Positions 8,578-17,221 of a stretch of DNA of 64,000 nucleotides are shown here, one piece after another. The notes under the pieces were generated by a model, which saw only the letters and a list, made by a program, of their open reading frames with translations, did no database searches and was not told the DNA's origin. Numbering within the stretch: the first letter of the stretch is position 1; each line of letters opens with the position of its first letter. Origin of the DNA: BP-464 sp045805505. Lineage in GTDB: Bacteria; Actinomycetota; Thermoleophilia; Solirubrobacterales; Solirubrobacteraceae. Location: contig JBJMLA010000124.1 in the NCBI GenBank assembly GCA_045805505.1, forward strand, positions 1 to 64,000, given 5' to 3'. A program made the position numbers and the translations under genes.

Positions 8578-9396
8578 GTGAAGGTGCTGCTGACCAACGA
8601 CGACGGGATCGAGGCCGACGGCCTGCAGGCCCTCCGCCGTGCGCTGCTGGGCGTCGAGGGCATCGAGCTCACGGTCGTCGCGCCCGACGGCAACCGCTCG
8701 GCGACCGGCCGTTCGATCACCACGCGCCGGCCGTTGTGGGTCGAGGAGGTCGACTTCGGCGACGGAACCGTCGGGTACGCGACCGACGGCACGCCGGTCG
8801 ACTGCGTGCGGCTCGCGCTGTCGCTGATCGACGGGCTCACCCCCGACCTGATCGTGGCCGGCATCAACCACGGGGCCAACCTCGGCGACGACATCACCTA
8901 CTCGGGCACGGTGGCGGCCGCCTTCGAGGGGATCGTCCTGGGCCTGCCCGCCGTGGCCGTCTCCCAGCAGAGCGCCGATCGCGAGATGGACTTCCGCTTC
9001 GGCGACGACTTCGACTTCACCTACGCGGCGCGGTTCGTGGCCGGCATCGTCTCCGAGCTCGACGGCTTCCCGCTCGCCGAGGGCACGCTGCTGAACATCA
9101 ACGTGCCGGCGGGCGAGCCCGACGGCGTCGAGATCACGCGGCTGGGCAAGCGGATCTACCGCGACCGGCTCGAGCTGCACGGCGACGACCCGGATCGCCC
9201 GAGCGGCAAGAAGTACTGGATCTACGGCGGCGAGCACGGCTACCACGAGGAGCCGGGCACCGACCTCGCCGCGGTGGCCGCCGGCCGCATCGCCGTGACG
9301 CCGGTGCACTTCGACCTCACCGACGCCGCCGGCATGGACGCGCTGGTCAAGCACGACCTGAGCCGGCTGGTGGCGCGGGCCGAGGACGAGGCGTGA
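8578..9396 (+). CDS. surE: 5'/3'-nucleotidase SurE
   Basis: A 272-residue metal-dependent nucleotidase. MKVLLTNDDG at the N-terminus supplies the two metal-binding Asp residues, followed by APDGNRSATGRSIT and AGINHGANLGDDITYSGT, the remaining active-site loops. It starts with GTG. The last four bases GTGA are shared with the start of ligA, so the two genes are translationally coupled. Confidence 0.95.
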   Translation: MKVLLTNDDGIEADGLQALRRALLGVEGIELTVVAPDGNRSATGRSITTRRPLWVEEVDFGDGTVGYATDGTPVDCVRLALSLIDGLTPDLIVAGINHGANLGDDITYSGTVAAAFEGIVLGLPAVAVSQQSADREMDFRFGDDFDFTYAARFVAGIVSELDGFPLAEGTLLNINVPAGEPDGVEITRLGKRIYRDRLELHGDDPDRPSGKKYWIYGGEHGYHEEPGTDLAAVAAGRIAVTPVHFDLTDAAGMDALVKHDLSRLVARAEDEA

Positions 9397-11402
9397 CCGC
9401 GCCGGACAAGCGCGCCGAGGAGCTGCGCAAGCTGCTCGAGTACCACGGGCACCGCTACTACGTCCTCGACGATCCCGAGATCGGCGACGACGACTACGAC
9501 GCGCTGATCGACGAGCTGCGGGCCATCGAGGGCGAGCACCCAGAGCTCGTCACGCCCGACTCGCCGACCCAGCGGGTGGGCGGCGAGCCGGTCGGCTCGC
9601 TCGGCAAGGTCGCGCACCTGCAGCCGATGTTCTCGCTGGCCAACGCCCGCAGCGACGAGGAGCTGCGCGCCTGGGTGGCGCGCATGCGCACCCACCTCGC
9701 GCGCGAGGGGATCGAGGACCCGGAGTTCACCTACGTCGCCGAGCCCAAGATCGACGGCCTGGCCATGTCGCTGGTCTACGAGGACGGCGTGCTCGCCCGC
9801 GGCGTCACGCGCGGCAACGGCGAGGTCGGCGAGGACGTCACCCACAACATCCGCACGATCCCCTCGGTTCCACTGCGCCTCGACATGCCCGAGCCCCCGC
9901 CGCTGCTCGAGGTCCGCGGCGAGGTCTACATGTCGCTGCCGGACTTCACCGCGCTCAACGAGCGCCGCGCGGAGGCCGGGCTGTCGACGTTCATGAACCC
10001 GCGCAACGCCGCAGCCGGGACGATCCGCCAGCTCGACCCCAAGCTGGCCCGCGACCGGCCGCTGTCGTTCTGGGCCTACGGCATCGGCGCCACCGACGGC
10101 GTCTCGTTCTCCGGCCACCACGAGTCGCTGATGTGGCTGAAGGACCACGGCTTCCCGGTCAACGGCGACATCAAGACTCTGCGCACCGAAGAGGAGGTCG
10201 TCGCCCAGTGCCTGGACTGGCTCGACCGACGCGGCTCGCTGACCTTCGAGATCGACGGCGTGGTCGTCAAGGTCGACGACTACGAGCTGCAGCGCCGTCT
10301 GGGCGTCGTCGGCCGCGATCCGCGCTGGGCCATCGCCTGGAAGTTCCCGCCGACCACGAAGGTCACGACGCTCAAGTCGATCATGTGGAACGTCGGCAAG
10401 TTCGGCGACCTCCATCCGTTCGGGGCGCTCGAGCCGGTGCACGTCGGCGGCGTGACGGTCAAGCTCGCCACGCTGCACAACGAGGAGGATCTCGCCCGCA
10501 AGGACATCCGCGAGGGCGACGAGGTCATCGTGCTGCGGGCCGGCGACGTGATCCCGCAGATCGTCTCGCCCGCGCCGCATGCCGTCGAGCGCCCCGACCG
10601 GTCGCCGCCGCCCGCGCCTCCGGCGAAATGCCCGTCGTGCGGCACGAAGATCGTCAAGGACGAGGGCGTGTTCAGCAAGTGTCCCAACCGCGACTGCCCC
10701 GCGCGGCGCTGGCAGCTGATGAAGCACTTCGTCAGCCAGGGCGCGATGGACATCGAGGGCCTCGGCGAGCTGCAGGTCCAGGCGCTGATGGACGCCGGCC
10801 TCGTGCGCACGCCCGGCGACTACTACCGGCTGACGGCCGAGCAGCTGACCGAGCTCGACCGCTGGGGCGAGATCTCGGCGGCCAACACGATCGCGGCGAT
10901 CGAGAAGTCCAAGGAGGTCCCGTTCGGACGGGTCCTGTTCGGCATCGGCATCGAGGGCGTGGGCTTCGTCACCGGCCGCAACCTCGCCCAGCGCTTCCGG
11001 TCGATCGACGCGCTGCTGGCCGCGAGCGCCGAGCAGATCGCCGAGACGCCCGGCATCGGGCCGAAGGTCGCGACGCTGATCGCCGACCAGCTCGCCGACC
11101 CGCTGATGCAGGAGCTGATCGCCGACCTGCGGGCCCAGGGCATCAGCCTCGAGCAGGAGGGCCCGCCGCCCGGCGAGGGGCCGCTGGCCGAGAAGACCTT
11201 CGTCCTGACCGGCACCCTGCCCGACCTCACCCGCGAGCAGGCGACCGAGCGCATCCTGGCCGCCGGTGGGCGCGTGACCAGCTCCGTCTCGAAGAAGACC
11301 GACTACCTCGTCGCCGGCGATTCGCCGGGATCCAAGCTCGAGAAGGCCGAGCGGCTCGGCGTGACCGTGCTCGACGAGGCCGGGCTGCTCGCGCTGCTCT
11401 AG
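9393..11402 (+). CDS. ligA: NAD-dependent DNA ligase
   Basis: A 669-residue ligase that seals nicks during replication and repair using NAD. Domains in order: Ia (RYYVLDDPEIGDDDYDAL), adenylation domain with the nucleotide-accepting Lys in EPKIDGLAMSL (about residue 120), OB fold (FPPTTKVTTL region), a C4 zinc finger (CPSCGTK ... CPNRDCPARR), helix-hairpin-helix repeats, and a C-terminal BRCT domain (FVLTGTLPDLTREQATERI). The GTG start overlaps the surE stop. Confidence 0.97.
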   Translation: MTAPDKRAEELRKLLEYHGHRYYVLDDPEIGDDDYDALIDELRAIEGEHPELVTPDSPTQRVGGEPVGSLGKVAHLQPMFSLANARSDEELRAWVARMRTHLAREGIEDPEFTYVAEPKIDGLAMSLVYEDGVLARGVTRGNGEVGEDVTHNIRTIPSVPLRLDMPEPPPLLEVRGEVYMSLPDFTALNERRAEAGLSTFMNPRNAAAGTIRQLDPKLARDRPLSFWAYGIGATDGVSFSGHHESLMWLKDHGFPVNGDIKTLRTEEEVVAQCLDWLDRRGSLTFEIDGVVVKVDDYELQRRLGVVGRDPRWAIAWKFPPTTKVTTLKSIMWNVGKFGDLHPFGALEPVHVGGVTVKLATLHNEEDLARKDIREGDEVIVLRAGDVIPQIVSPAPHAVERPDRSPPPAPPAKCPSCGTKIVKDEGVFSKCPNRDCPARRWQLMKHFVSQGAMDIEGLGELQVQALMDAGLVRTPGDYYRLTAEQLTELDRWGEISAANTIAAIEKSKEVPFGRVLFGIGIEGVGFVTGRNLAQRFRSIDALLAASAEQIAETPGIGPKVATLIADQLADPLMQELIADLRAQGISLEQEGPPPGEGPLAEKTFVLTGTLPDLTREQATERILAAGGRVTSSVSKKTDYLVAGDSPGSKLEKAERLGVTVLDEAGLLALL

Positions 11403-11436
11403 ACGGCGGGAGCAGCGGCGGTGATGATGGGCCGCA

Positions 11437-12615
11437 ATGTCCCACGCCGCGCTCGAGCACCTGGCCGCCGTCGTCGCGGAGGACCCCCGGTTGATGGTCG
11501 CCCGCGCGCTGCAGGCCGCCCGCGACGTGCTCGACATGGAGGTCGCCTACCTCGCCGAGCTCGACGAGGTCGAGCAGGTCTTCCGCGCGGTCGGCCCCGA
11601 TGGCCTGATCGCCGGGGTCGACGAGGGCCGCCGGATCCCGCGCCGGCAGGCCTACTGCGACCGGCTGATCGCCGGCGTCATCCCGCAGTGCGTGCCCGAC
11701 ACGACGGCCAACCCCGAGACCGCGACGCTGATGCTCACCGAGATGGGCGTGCGCTCCTACGTCGGCGTGACGATCGAGCGGCCCGACGGCCACGTCGACG
11801 GGACGCTGTGCTGCCTGAGCCGGTCGACGGATCCGTCGGTGGCCGAGCAGGAGCTGCGGTTCATGCAGGTCCTGGCGCGGCTACTGGGCGATCAGCTCCA
11901 GCGCCAGGCCCACCGGCAGGAGCAGGACGTCAAGCGCGAGGGGCTGGCTGCGATGGCCATGCACGACCTCAAGACGCCGGTCACCGCGGTGCTCGGCTAC
12001 GCCGAGCTGCTCGAGGACTCCGCTCCGGCGCTGAGCGGCCCGCAGGTCGAGCACCTGTCGAGGATCCGCCGCGCGGGCCGCCAGCTCTCGAGCCTCGCCG
12101 ACCACCTGCTCGACGTCTCGCGCGCCGAGGGCGCGCCGCCGCCGGTGCCCCACGGCCCCGTCGACCTGGGCAAGGTCGTCGCCGAGGCGATCGAGCTGCT
12201 CGCCCCGAGCGTCGATCCGGCGTGTCTGGACCTGGCGGTCGAGAGCGAGCCGGGGCTGGTCGTCGCGGGCGACGGCGTGAGCCTGCAGCGCGTGGTCCAG
12301 AACCTGATCGGCAACGCGATCAAGTACACCGCGACCGGGCAGGTCGACGTGCGCGTCCGGCGTGACGCCGACGGCATCGTCCTCGAGATCCAGGACACCG
12401 GCTGCGGCATCCCCGCCGACGAGCAGTCGCGGGTCTTCGAGCCGTTCTACCGCGCCGCCAACGGGCGGACCGGGGCGACCGGATCGGGCCTGGGTCTGGC
12501 GGTCTGCCGGCAGGTCGTCGCCGAGCACGGCGGCTCGCTGACGCTGGAGAGCACCGAGGGGGAGGGGACGACCGTGTCGATGGCCCTGCTCGCCTACCGC
12601 GACGCGTCGGAGTAG
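11437..12615 (+). CDS. Cytoplasmic GAF-domain sensor histidine kinase
   Basis: A 392-residue kinase without transmembrane segments. A GAF-type sensor domain covers about residues 15-150, followed by a HisKA dimerisation helix with phospho-acceptor His176 (AMHDLKTPVTAVLGY). The HATPase domain has the N box NLIGNAIKY, the G1 box DTGCGIP and the G2 box GSGLGLAV. The ligand is unknown and no response-regulator gene is adjacent. Its 3' end overlaps the convergent PBP4 gene by 22 bp. Confidence 0.88.
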   Translation: MSHAALEHLAAVVAEDPRLMVARALQAARDVLDMEVAYLAELDEVEQVFRAVGPDGLIAGVDEGRRIPRRQAYCDRLIAGVIPQCVPDTTANPETATLMLTEMGVRSYVGVTIERPDGHVDGTLCCLSRSTDPSVAEQELRFMQVLARLLGDQLQRQAHRQEQDVKREGLAAMAMHDLKTPVTAVLGYAELLEDSAPALSGPQVEHLSRIRRAGRQLSSLADHLLDVSRAEGAPPPVPHGPVDLGKVVAEAIELLAPSVDPACLDLAVESEPGLVVAGDGVSLQRVVQNLIGNAIKYTATGQVDVRVRRDADGIVLEIQDTGCGIPADEQSRVFEPFYRAANGRTGATGSGLGLAVCRQVVAEHGGSLTLESTEGEGTTVSMALLAYRDASE

Positions 12616-13796
12616 CGCGCGATCTGCGCGACCATCCGGTCCTCGACCTGCTTGGCCGTGTACTCGCTCATGTTGTTCTCCAGGAACGAGAACGCCACGA
12701 GGTGGCCGCTCGGCGTGGCGCAGTAGCCCGAGAGCGCGCTGACGCTGCGCAGGGTGCCGGTCTTGGCCCGGCAGCGGCCGGCCGCGGCGGTGCCGCGCAT
12801 CCGCGACGCGAGGGTGCCGGTCTTGCCGGCCACGGGCAGCGAGCTGCGCAGGGCCAGGCCGGTCCCGGGCAGCGCCGCCATCTCGGTGAGCAGGTCGGTG
12901 ATCTCGCGCGGGCTGACCTGGTCGGCGCGCGAGAGTCCGGAGCCGTCGTAGGGGCGCGCGGTGACGCCGAGCTCGGCCAGCGTCTCGCGGACGACCGTCG
13001 CGCCCGCCGTCGTCGTGCCGGCCGTGCCGAACGCGCCCCCCAGCGTCTTGAGCAGCATCTCGGCGGCGAAGTTGTCGGACGGCACGTTGATCTTCGCCAG
13101 GATCGTGCTGATCGGATCGGAGGTGACGCTCGCCACGGGGACGCCCTCCTCGCCGAGCGTGCCGGCGTGCGGGCCCTTGCGGACGATGATGTCGGCGGCC
13201 AGCAGCGTGTCGCGCAGCTTCTCGGCCGCGTACTGCGCCGGGTTCGGCCCGCGGCCGTAGTCGAGCACCAGCCCGCCGAGGCTGCCGCCGAGGTCGGGGT
13301 CATAGGCGTAGGCGCTGTCGTAGGAGCCGCGGCGGTTGTCGAAGAAGGTGCCGTCGCCGAGAACCTTGCCGGTGATCTCCTCGACGCCCTGGGCCTTGAG
13401 CTGGCCGGCGATCGAGCGCAGGCGCGTCGTGGTCAGGTACGGGTCGCCGGCGCCGACCAGGGCGACGTCGCCGTCGATGACGCCGTCGACCGGATCGGAC
13501 TCCGCCTCGAGGATCGTCCGCAGCCGCGCGTCGGGCCCGTACTTCAGCAGCGCGGTCGAGGTGACGAGCAGCTTCTCGTTGGAGGCCGGAGAGCGCGTGC
13601 GGTCGGCGCGCGTGGAGTACAGCGTGCGGCCCGTGACGAGGTCGCGGACGTAGGCGCCCGACGTCGAGCTCAGGTTGCGCTGCTGCGCGGCGAGTTTGGC
13701 GCGCAGCGTCTGGACCGTGATCGCGTGGGCCGCCGGAGAGGCCGCAAGCACCGCAAAGAGCGCGCATATCCCCGCCTGGACCCGCGTTCGCAGCAC
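12594..13796 (-). CDS. D-alanyl-D-alanine carboxypeptidase, PBP4 (S13) family
   Basis: A 400-residue secreted serine peptidase that trims or cuts peptidoglycan cross-links. The GTG at 13796 gives a signal peptide (VLRTRVQAGICALFAVLAAS, then PAAHA). The active-site motifs are SNEK (Ser72, Lys75), SDN in NVPSDNF, and AKTGTL near the C-terminus. The longer frame to 13898 would add 34 arginine-rich residues and run into the divergent patatin gene. TAGCCT lies 7 bp before the GTG. Confidence 0.88.
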   Translation of the reverse strand: MLRTRVQAGICALFAVLAASPAAHAITVQTLRAKLAAQQRNLSSTSGAYVRDLVTGRTLYSTRADRTRSPASNEKLLVTSTALLKYGPDARLRTILEAESDPVDGVIDGDVALVGAGDPYLTTTRLRSIAGQLKAQGVEEITGKVLGDGTFFDNRRGSYDSAYAYDPDLGGSLGGLVLDYGRGPNPAQYAAEKLRDTLLAADIIVRKGPHAGTLGEEGVPVASVTSDPISTILAKINVPSDNFAAEMLLKTLGGAFGTAGTTTAGATVVRETLAELGVTARPYDGSGLSRADQVSPREITDLLTEMAALPGTGLALRSSLPVAGKTGTLASRMRGTAAAGRCRAKTGTLRSVSALSGYCATPSGHLVAFSFLENNMSEYTAKQVEDRMVAQIARYSDASR

Positions 13797-13803
13797 CCAC
13801 CCG

Positions 13804-13813
13804 AGGCTACACT
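13804..13813. promoter_or_regulatory. Overlapping divergent -10 elements (PBP4 / patatin)
   Basis: The 10-bp AGGCTACACT contains TAGCCT on the minus strand (7 bp before the PBP4 GTG) and TACACT on the plus strand (9 bp before the patatin ATG), sharing the central TA. Only 26 bp separate the two start codons, so both promoters must lie on top of each other. Confidence 0.55.
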
Positions 13814-13822
13814 CCGGCCGGG

Positions 13823-15106
13823 ATGGGGAACGTCGTTCGCCTCGAGCCGGGCAAGAAGAAGCGTGCCGGCAGCGGCGCGAAGACGGCCGCGGGAACACGC
13901 CGGCGGCGCAAGTCGAAGTCCGCGCTCGTCCTGGGTGGCGGCGGCTTCACCGGCGCGGTCTACGAGATCGGCGCGCTGCGCGCCCTCGACCTCCTGTCGG
14001 TCAACCGCACGGTCAACCAGTTCGACGTCTACGTCGGCACGTCGGCCGGCTCGTTCGTTGCCTCGCTGGCCGCCAACGGGGTGACGCCCGAGGAGATGAT
14101 GCGGGTCGTCAACCAGCAGGTGCCGACCCCGTTCCGCGACATCGATCTCGGGACGTTGCTGCGGCCCAACGTCGGGGCGTGGGCGAAGTCCGGTGCGATG
14201 CTGCCGTTGCGCGCCGCCCGCCTGGCCCGGCGCGCCGCCGGCCAGCTCGGCTCGGTCTCGGTGATGGATCTCGTCCTCGAGCTGGCCGAGGGGCTGCCCG
14301 GCGGCCTGTACTCCGGCGCGGGCATCGAGCGCTACATCCGCACCGTCCTCTCGGACCCCGACCGCAGCGACGACTTCCGTGCGCTCGAGGCCCAGCTGTT
14401 CCTCTGCGCGACCGACCTCGACACGTGCGAGCGCATCGTCTTCGGCCGCGACGAATGGGATGACGTCCCGATCTCGACCGCCGTGCGCGCGTCGACCGCG
14501 CTGCCGATGGTCTACGAGCCGGTCCGGGTGCGCGAGCGCGAGCTCATCGACGGCGGCATCGTCTCGACGACCAACCTCGACGTGGCGGTGGAGGCCGGCG
14601 CGAAGTTCATCGTCGTGGTCAACCCGCTGGTCCCCTACGTCAACGACTTCACCCACGACGTGCCGACGCTGTTCGGGTCGCGGCCGCGCCACGTGTCGGA
14701 CATGGGGCTGCCCCAGATCGGCTACCAGGCCTTCAAGCTGATGGCCTACCAGCGCCTGCACGAGATGGCGCGCCAGTGGGAGGACCGCTACCCGGGCGTC
14801 GACATCGTGCTCATCGAGCCCGAGCCCGACGACGAGCTGATGTTCCAGACGTCGATCATGAACTTCGCCAGCCGCGTCGACATCGCCCGCCACGGGTTCG
14901 AGTCCGTCACGCTCAAGCTGGCCTCCGAGTACGAGTCCTTCCGCGAGATCTGCAACCGCCACGGGATCGAGATCTCGGCCACGCGCGTGCGCAAGGTGGT
15001 CAAGCACTTCGCCGCCGAGAAGGAGCGGACGCGGGCCTGGCGCAAGATCCTCGAGCAGGCCACGCCTTCGCTGCTGCGCCAGTCGCGCAGCTCCGACAGC
15101 GCCTAG
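13823..15106 (+). CDS. Patatin-like phospholipase
   Basis: A 427-residue cytoplasmic or membrane-associated lipid acyl hydrolase. The oxyanion-hole glycine loop is VLGGGGFTGAVYEIG (about 36-50), the nucleophile elbow is GTSAG with Ser74, and the catalytic Asp243 lies in IDGG. A basic N-terminal tail (KKKRAGSGAK, RRRRKSKS) could bind membranes or nucleic acid. It shares a CTAG with the convergent DegV gene. Confidence 0.88.
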   Translation: MGNVVRLEPGKKKRAGSGAKTAAGTRRRRKSKSALVLGGGGFTGAVYEIGALRALDLLSVNRTVNQFDVYVGTSAGSFVASLAANGVTPEEMMRVVNQQVPTPFRDIDLGTLLRPNVGAWAKSGAMLPLRAARLARRAAGQLGSVSVMDLVLELAEGLPGGLYSGAGIERYIRTVLSDPDRSDDFRALEAQLFLCATDLDTCERIVFGRDEWDDVPISTAVRASTALPMVYEPVRVRERELIDGGIVSTTNLDVAVEAGAKFIVVVNPLVPYVNDFTHDVPTLFGSRPRHVSDMGLPQIGYQAFKLMAYQRLHEMARQWEDRYPGVDIVLIEPEPDDELMFQTSIMNFASRVDIARHGFESVTLKLASEYESFREICNRHGIEISATRVRKVVKHFAAEKERTRAWRKILEQATPSLLRQSRSSDSA

Positions 15107-15972
15107 CCGGGCCGCGGGACGTCGGTGGCGGCCAGGCCGCCGACCAGCAGGCCGCGGCCCAGATGCGCGCCGAGGACCGGGCCCACCTGCGTGCAGAACA
15201 GCGGCGGGGTCCCGATGATCGCGGTGCCCTCGTCGACCAGGTGCTGCGCGTCCTCGGCCGACTGCGCGTGCTGGATGACCCAGTCGGTCGCGCCGCGGCC
15301 GGCGAGCTCGTGGAGGTAGGCGATCATCCGCTCGAGCGCCCGGCGCCGGGTGCGCACCCGGCCGACCGGAGCGATCTCGGTGCCGAACGTGAGGATCGGC
15401 TTGATGCGCAGCGCCGATCCGAGCAGCGCCTGGGCAGCGCCGATGCGCCCGCCGCGGCGCAGGTACTCGAGCGTGTCGAGCGCGAACCAGATGTCGAGCC
15501 GGCGGTGTGCGGCGTGCACCGCCTCGACGACGGCGTCGAGGGGCTCGCCGGCCTGCGCCGCGCGCGCGGCGACGACCACGAGGCAGCCCAGGCCCCCGGC
15601 GCCGGTCTCACCGTCGACGACGATGACGCGCCCCGGGTGACCGGCTTGGGCCAGCTGCTCGCCGGCCTCGCGGGCGCTCGCGCAGGTTCCGGAGAGTCCC
15701 TCGGCGATGTGGATCGAGACGACGTCGCGTCCCGCGGCGACCTCGGGCTCGTAGACGGCGAGGAAGTCGCCGACCGACGGCTGCGAGGTCGACGGCACCT
15801 CGGGCTCCTCGGCCAGGCGCCGGTAGAAGGCGTCGAGGTCGGTGTACTCGTGCTCGGGTCTGAGCTCGCCGCCCCATCCGACGTAGAGGCTGACCTGCCG
15901 GATGCCGAGCTCGCCGGCCAGCGCGGCAGGGAGGTACGGCGTGCTGTCGGTGACGACGAGGACGGGCGGCAC
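15103..15972 (-). CDS. DegV family fatty-acid-binding protein
   Basis: A 289-residue protein. VLVVTDSTPYLPAALAGELG at the start, the lipid-binding PSTSQPSVGDF, and SGTCASAREAGEQL match the DegV family, whose members bind a fatty acid and in Firmicutes act as FakB partners of a fatty-acid kinase. No FakA-like kinase is seen in the window. The start is a GTG at 15972. It lies tail to tail with the patatin phospholipase, which is compatible with lipid turnover. Confidence 0.88.
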   Translation of the reverse strand: MPPVLVVTDSTPYLPAALAGELGIRQVSLYVGWGGELRPEHEYTDLDAFYRRLAEEPEVPSTSQPSVGDFLAVYEPEVAAGRDVVSIHIAEGLSGTCASAREAGEQLAQAGHPGRVIVVDGETGAGGLGCLVVVAARAAQAGEPLDAVVEAVHAAHRRLDIWFALDTLEYLRRGGRIGAAQALLGSALRIKPILTFGTEIAPVGRVRTRRRALERMIAYLHELAGRGATDWVIQHAQSAEDAQHLVDEGTAIIGTPPLFCTQVGPVLGAHLGRGLLVGGLAATDVPRPG

Positions 15973-15988
15973 ACCCGCAACGATATGC

Positions 15989-16084
15989 CTACCGGCTCCT
16001 GCGGGTGCGGCGGCGGTTCGGGCGCGTCTCGATGTTGCGGATGCGCTCTTCGATGAGGAGGTGGTGCAGCGACTGATAGGTCAT
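15989..16084 (-). CDS. 31-residue basic peptide, module copy 1
   Basis: A 31-codon ORF beginning MTYQSLHHLLIEERIRNIE and ending in an arginine-rich tail (RPNRRRTRRSR). It reads as an amphipathic helix followed by a basic stretch. It is divergent from the DUF5937 regulator gene. A second copy at 17072-17167 has the same length and 22 of 31 identical residues, with conservative replacements (Ser/Ala, Leu/Ile, Thr/Ser), which supports a real protein. I do not recognise the family; nucleic-acid binding is only a guess from charge. The frame stays open upstream, but similarity between the copies begins at this ATG. Confidence 0.6.
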   Translation of the reverse strand: MTYQSLHHLLIEERIRNIETRPNRRRTRRSR

Positions 16085-16121
16085 GGCGAGAGCATCGAGG
16101 AGCTTGACGCGCGACGCGAAT

Positions 16122-16131
16122 GATTTAGCAT
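16122..16131. promoter_or_regulatory. Divergent promoter of module copy 1
   Basis: GATTTAGCAT contains TAGCAT (16126-16131, plus strand), 7 bp before the ATC codon that opens the regulator frame, and TAAATC on the minus strand, sharing TA. The preceding T extends an 8-base TGATTTAG that recurs in module copy 2 at the same distance (18 bp) from the same ATC. Confidence 0.5.
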
Positions 16132-16138
16132 CTCGTAA

Positions 16139-17071
16139 ATCCTCATCTTCCGTTTCAGCGTCGAGGATCTCGCCGCCACCCGCTTCGCCGTCTCTCCGAG
16201 CTGGGAGCTGATGAGCAGCCTCATGTTGCTGCGCAGTCCCGACAAGGGCGCGCTGCACATGCCCTGGCTCGAGCGCGTGAGCGGCCGGCTCTCGGACCTG
16301 CCGCTGGGCCTGCCGCTCGCGCTGGCCGCCGGCGAGGGCTACATCCCCGACTTCCTCACGCCGCCGCCGACCGGCCCGCTCGCCTCCATCGGCGAGGAGC
16401 TCGCGCTGGTGCGTGCGACCCCGCGCCGGCAGGTCAACCACGAGCTCTCGCAGATGGACGGCGTCCCGCCGCCGATCCCGTCGCTGCCCAAGCTCGTCGA
16501 CACCCTGGAGGCCTACTGGCACCGGGCGCTCGAGCCCGACTGGCCCCGGATCCGCAGCTTCCTGCAGGCCGACATCTCCTACCGCGCCCGGCTGCTGGCC
16601 GAGGCAGGCCCGGCCCGGCTCTTCCAGGAGCTGCATCCCGCGGCGCAGTGGCACGGCGACCACATGTCGCTCGAGCTCTGCCACGGACACGACATCGATC
16701 TCGCCGGGCGCGGCCTGCTGCTCGTGCCGTCGGCGTTCCTGTGGCAGAAGCCCAAGGTCATCATCAACGAGCCGTGGCAGCCGACGCTGCTGTATCCGGC
16801 GCGCGGCATCGGCACCCTGTGGGACGAGCCCGCGGGCTCGTGCGCGCTCGAGAGCCTGCTCGGCACGAACCGGGCCGCGGTGCTCGAGGCCTGCGAGGCT
16901 CCGCGCTCGACGACCGACATCGCGCGGCGGCTCTCGCTGACGGCCGGCGGCGTCTCGCAGCACCTCAAGGTGCTGCGCAGTGCCGGGCTGGTGTGTGCGG
17001 AACGGGTCGGGCGCGAGGTGCTCTACGTGCGCTCCGAGGCCGCCGACACGCTGCTCAGCGCCGCGACCTGA
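16139..17071 (+). CDS. DUF5937/ArsR-type transcriptional regulator, copy 1 (apparent ATC start)
   Basis: A 310-residue protein if read from the ATC just after an in-frame TAA. The N-terminal part (ILIFRFSVEDLAATRFAVSP, then WEL) matches the very start of DUF5937 proteins. The C-terminal winged helix (STTDIARRLSLTAGGVSQHL, then KVLRSAGLV) is ArsR-like. The first in-frame ATG (16211) would delete 24 conserved residues. It has no metal-binding CxC motif, so the ligand is unknown. It probably autoregulates the divergent peptide gene. Copy 2 lies immediately downstream. Confidence 0.8.
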   Translation: MLIFRFSVEDLAATRFAVSPSWELMSSLMLLRSPDKGALHMPWLERVSGRLSDLPLGLPLALAAGEGYIPDFLTPPPTGPLASIGEELALVRATPRRQVNHELSQMDGVPPPIPSLPKLVDTLEAYWHRALEPDWPRIRSFLQADISYRARLLAEAGPARLFQELHPAAQWHGDHMSLELCHGHDIDLAGRGLLLVPSAFLWQKPKVIINEPWQPTLLYPARGIGTLWDEPAGSCALESLLGTNRAAVLEACEAPRSTTDIARRLSLTAGGVSQHLKVLRSAGLVCAERVGREVLYVRSEAADTLLSAAT

Positions 17072-17167
17072 TCAGCGCGGAACGCGCCGGCGGCGGCGGT
17101 TCGGGCGGCTCTCGAGCGCGCGCAGGCGCTCTTCGATGATGAGGTGGTGCAGGGCCTGGTAGGTCAT
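17072..17167 (-). CDS. 31-residue basic peptide, module copy 2
   Basis: The paralogue of the peptide at 15989-16084: MTYQALHHLIIEERLRALE followed by RPNRRRRRVPR. Its TGA stop is directly adjacent to the TGA of the convergent DUF5937 copy 1. The start lies 54 bp from the ATC of regulator copy 2, exactly the spacing found in module 1. The Tyr codon differs silently between copies and most other changes are conservative, as expected under protein-level selection. Confidence 0.6.
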   Translation of the reverse strand: MTYQALHHLIIEERLRALESRPNRRRRRVPR

Positions 17168-17204
17168 GCGGGCAGCTTCGGCGACGCGCGGCCGCCCAAC
17201 CATT

Positions 17205-17214
17205 GATTTAGGCT
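17205..17214. promoter_or_regulatory. Divergent promoter of module copy 2
   Basis: GATTTAGGCT holds TAGGCT (17209-17214, plus strand), 7 bp before the ATC of regulator copy 2, and TAAATC on the minus strand. TGATTTAG starts at 17204, 18 bp before the ATC, the same geometry as in copy 1 although the flanking bases have diverged. Confidence 0.5.
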
Positions 17215-17221
17215 CTGTTGA

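Noticed and set aside
7298..8581. Long plus-strand frame of 427 codons across truA and LysE genes
   Set aside because: Arginine- and alanine-rich shadow translation typical of GC-rich DNA; truA and the LysE-type gene in other frames have clear family motifs.
9240..11537. 765-codon minus-strand frame opposite ligA
   Set aside because: Antisense shadow; ligA on the plus strand has every expected domain.
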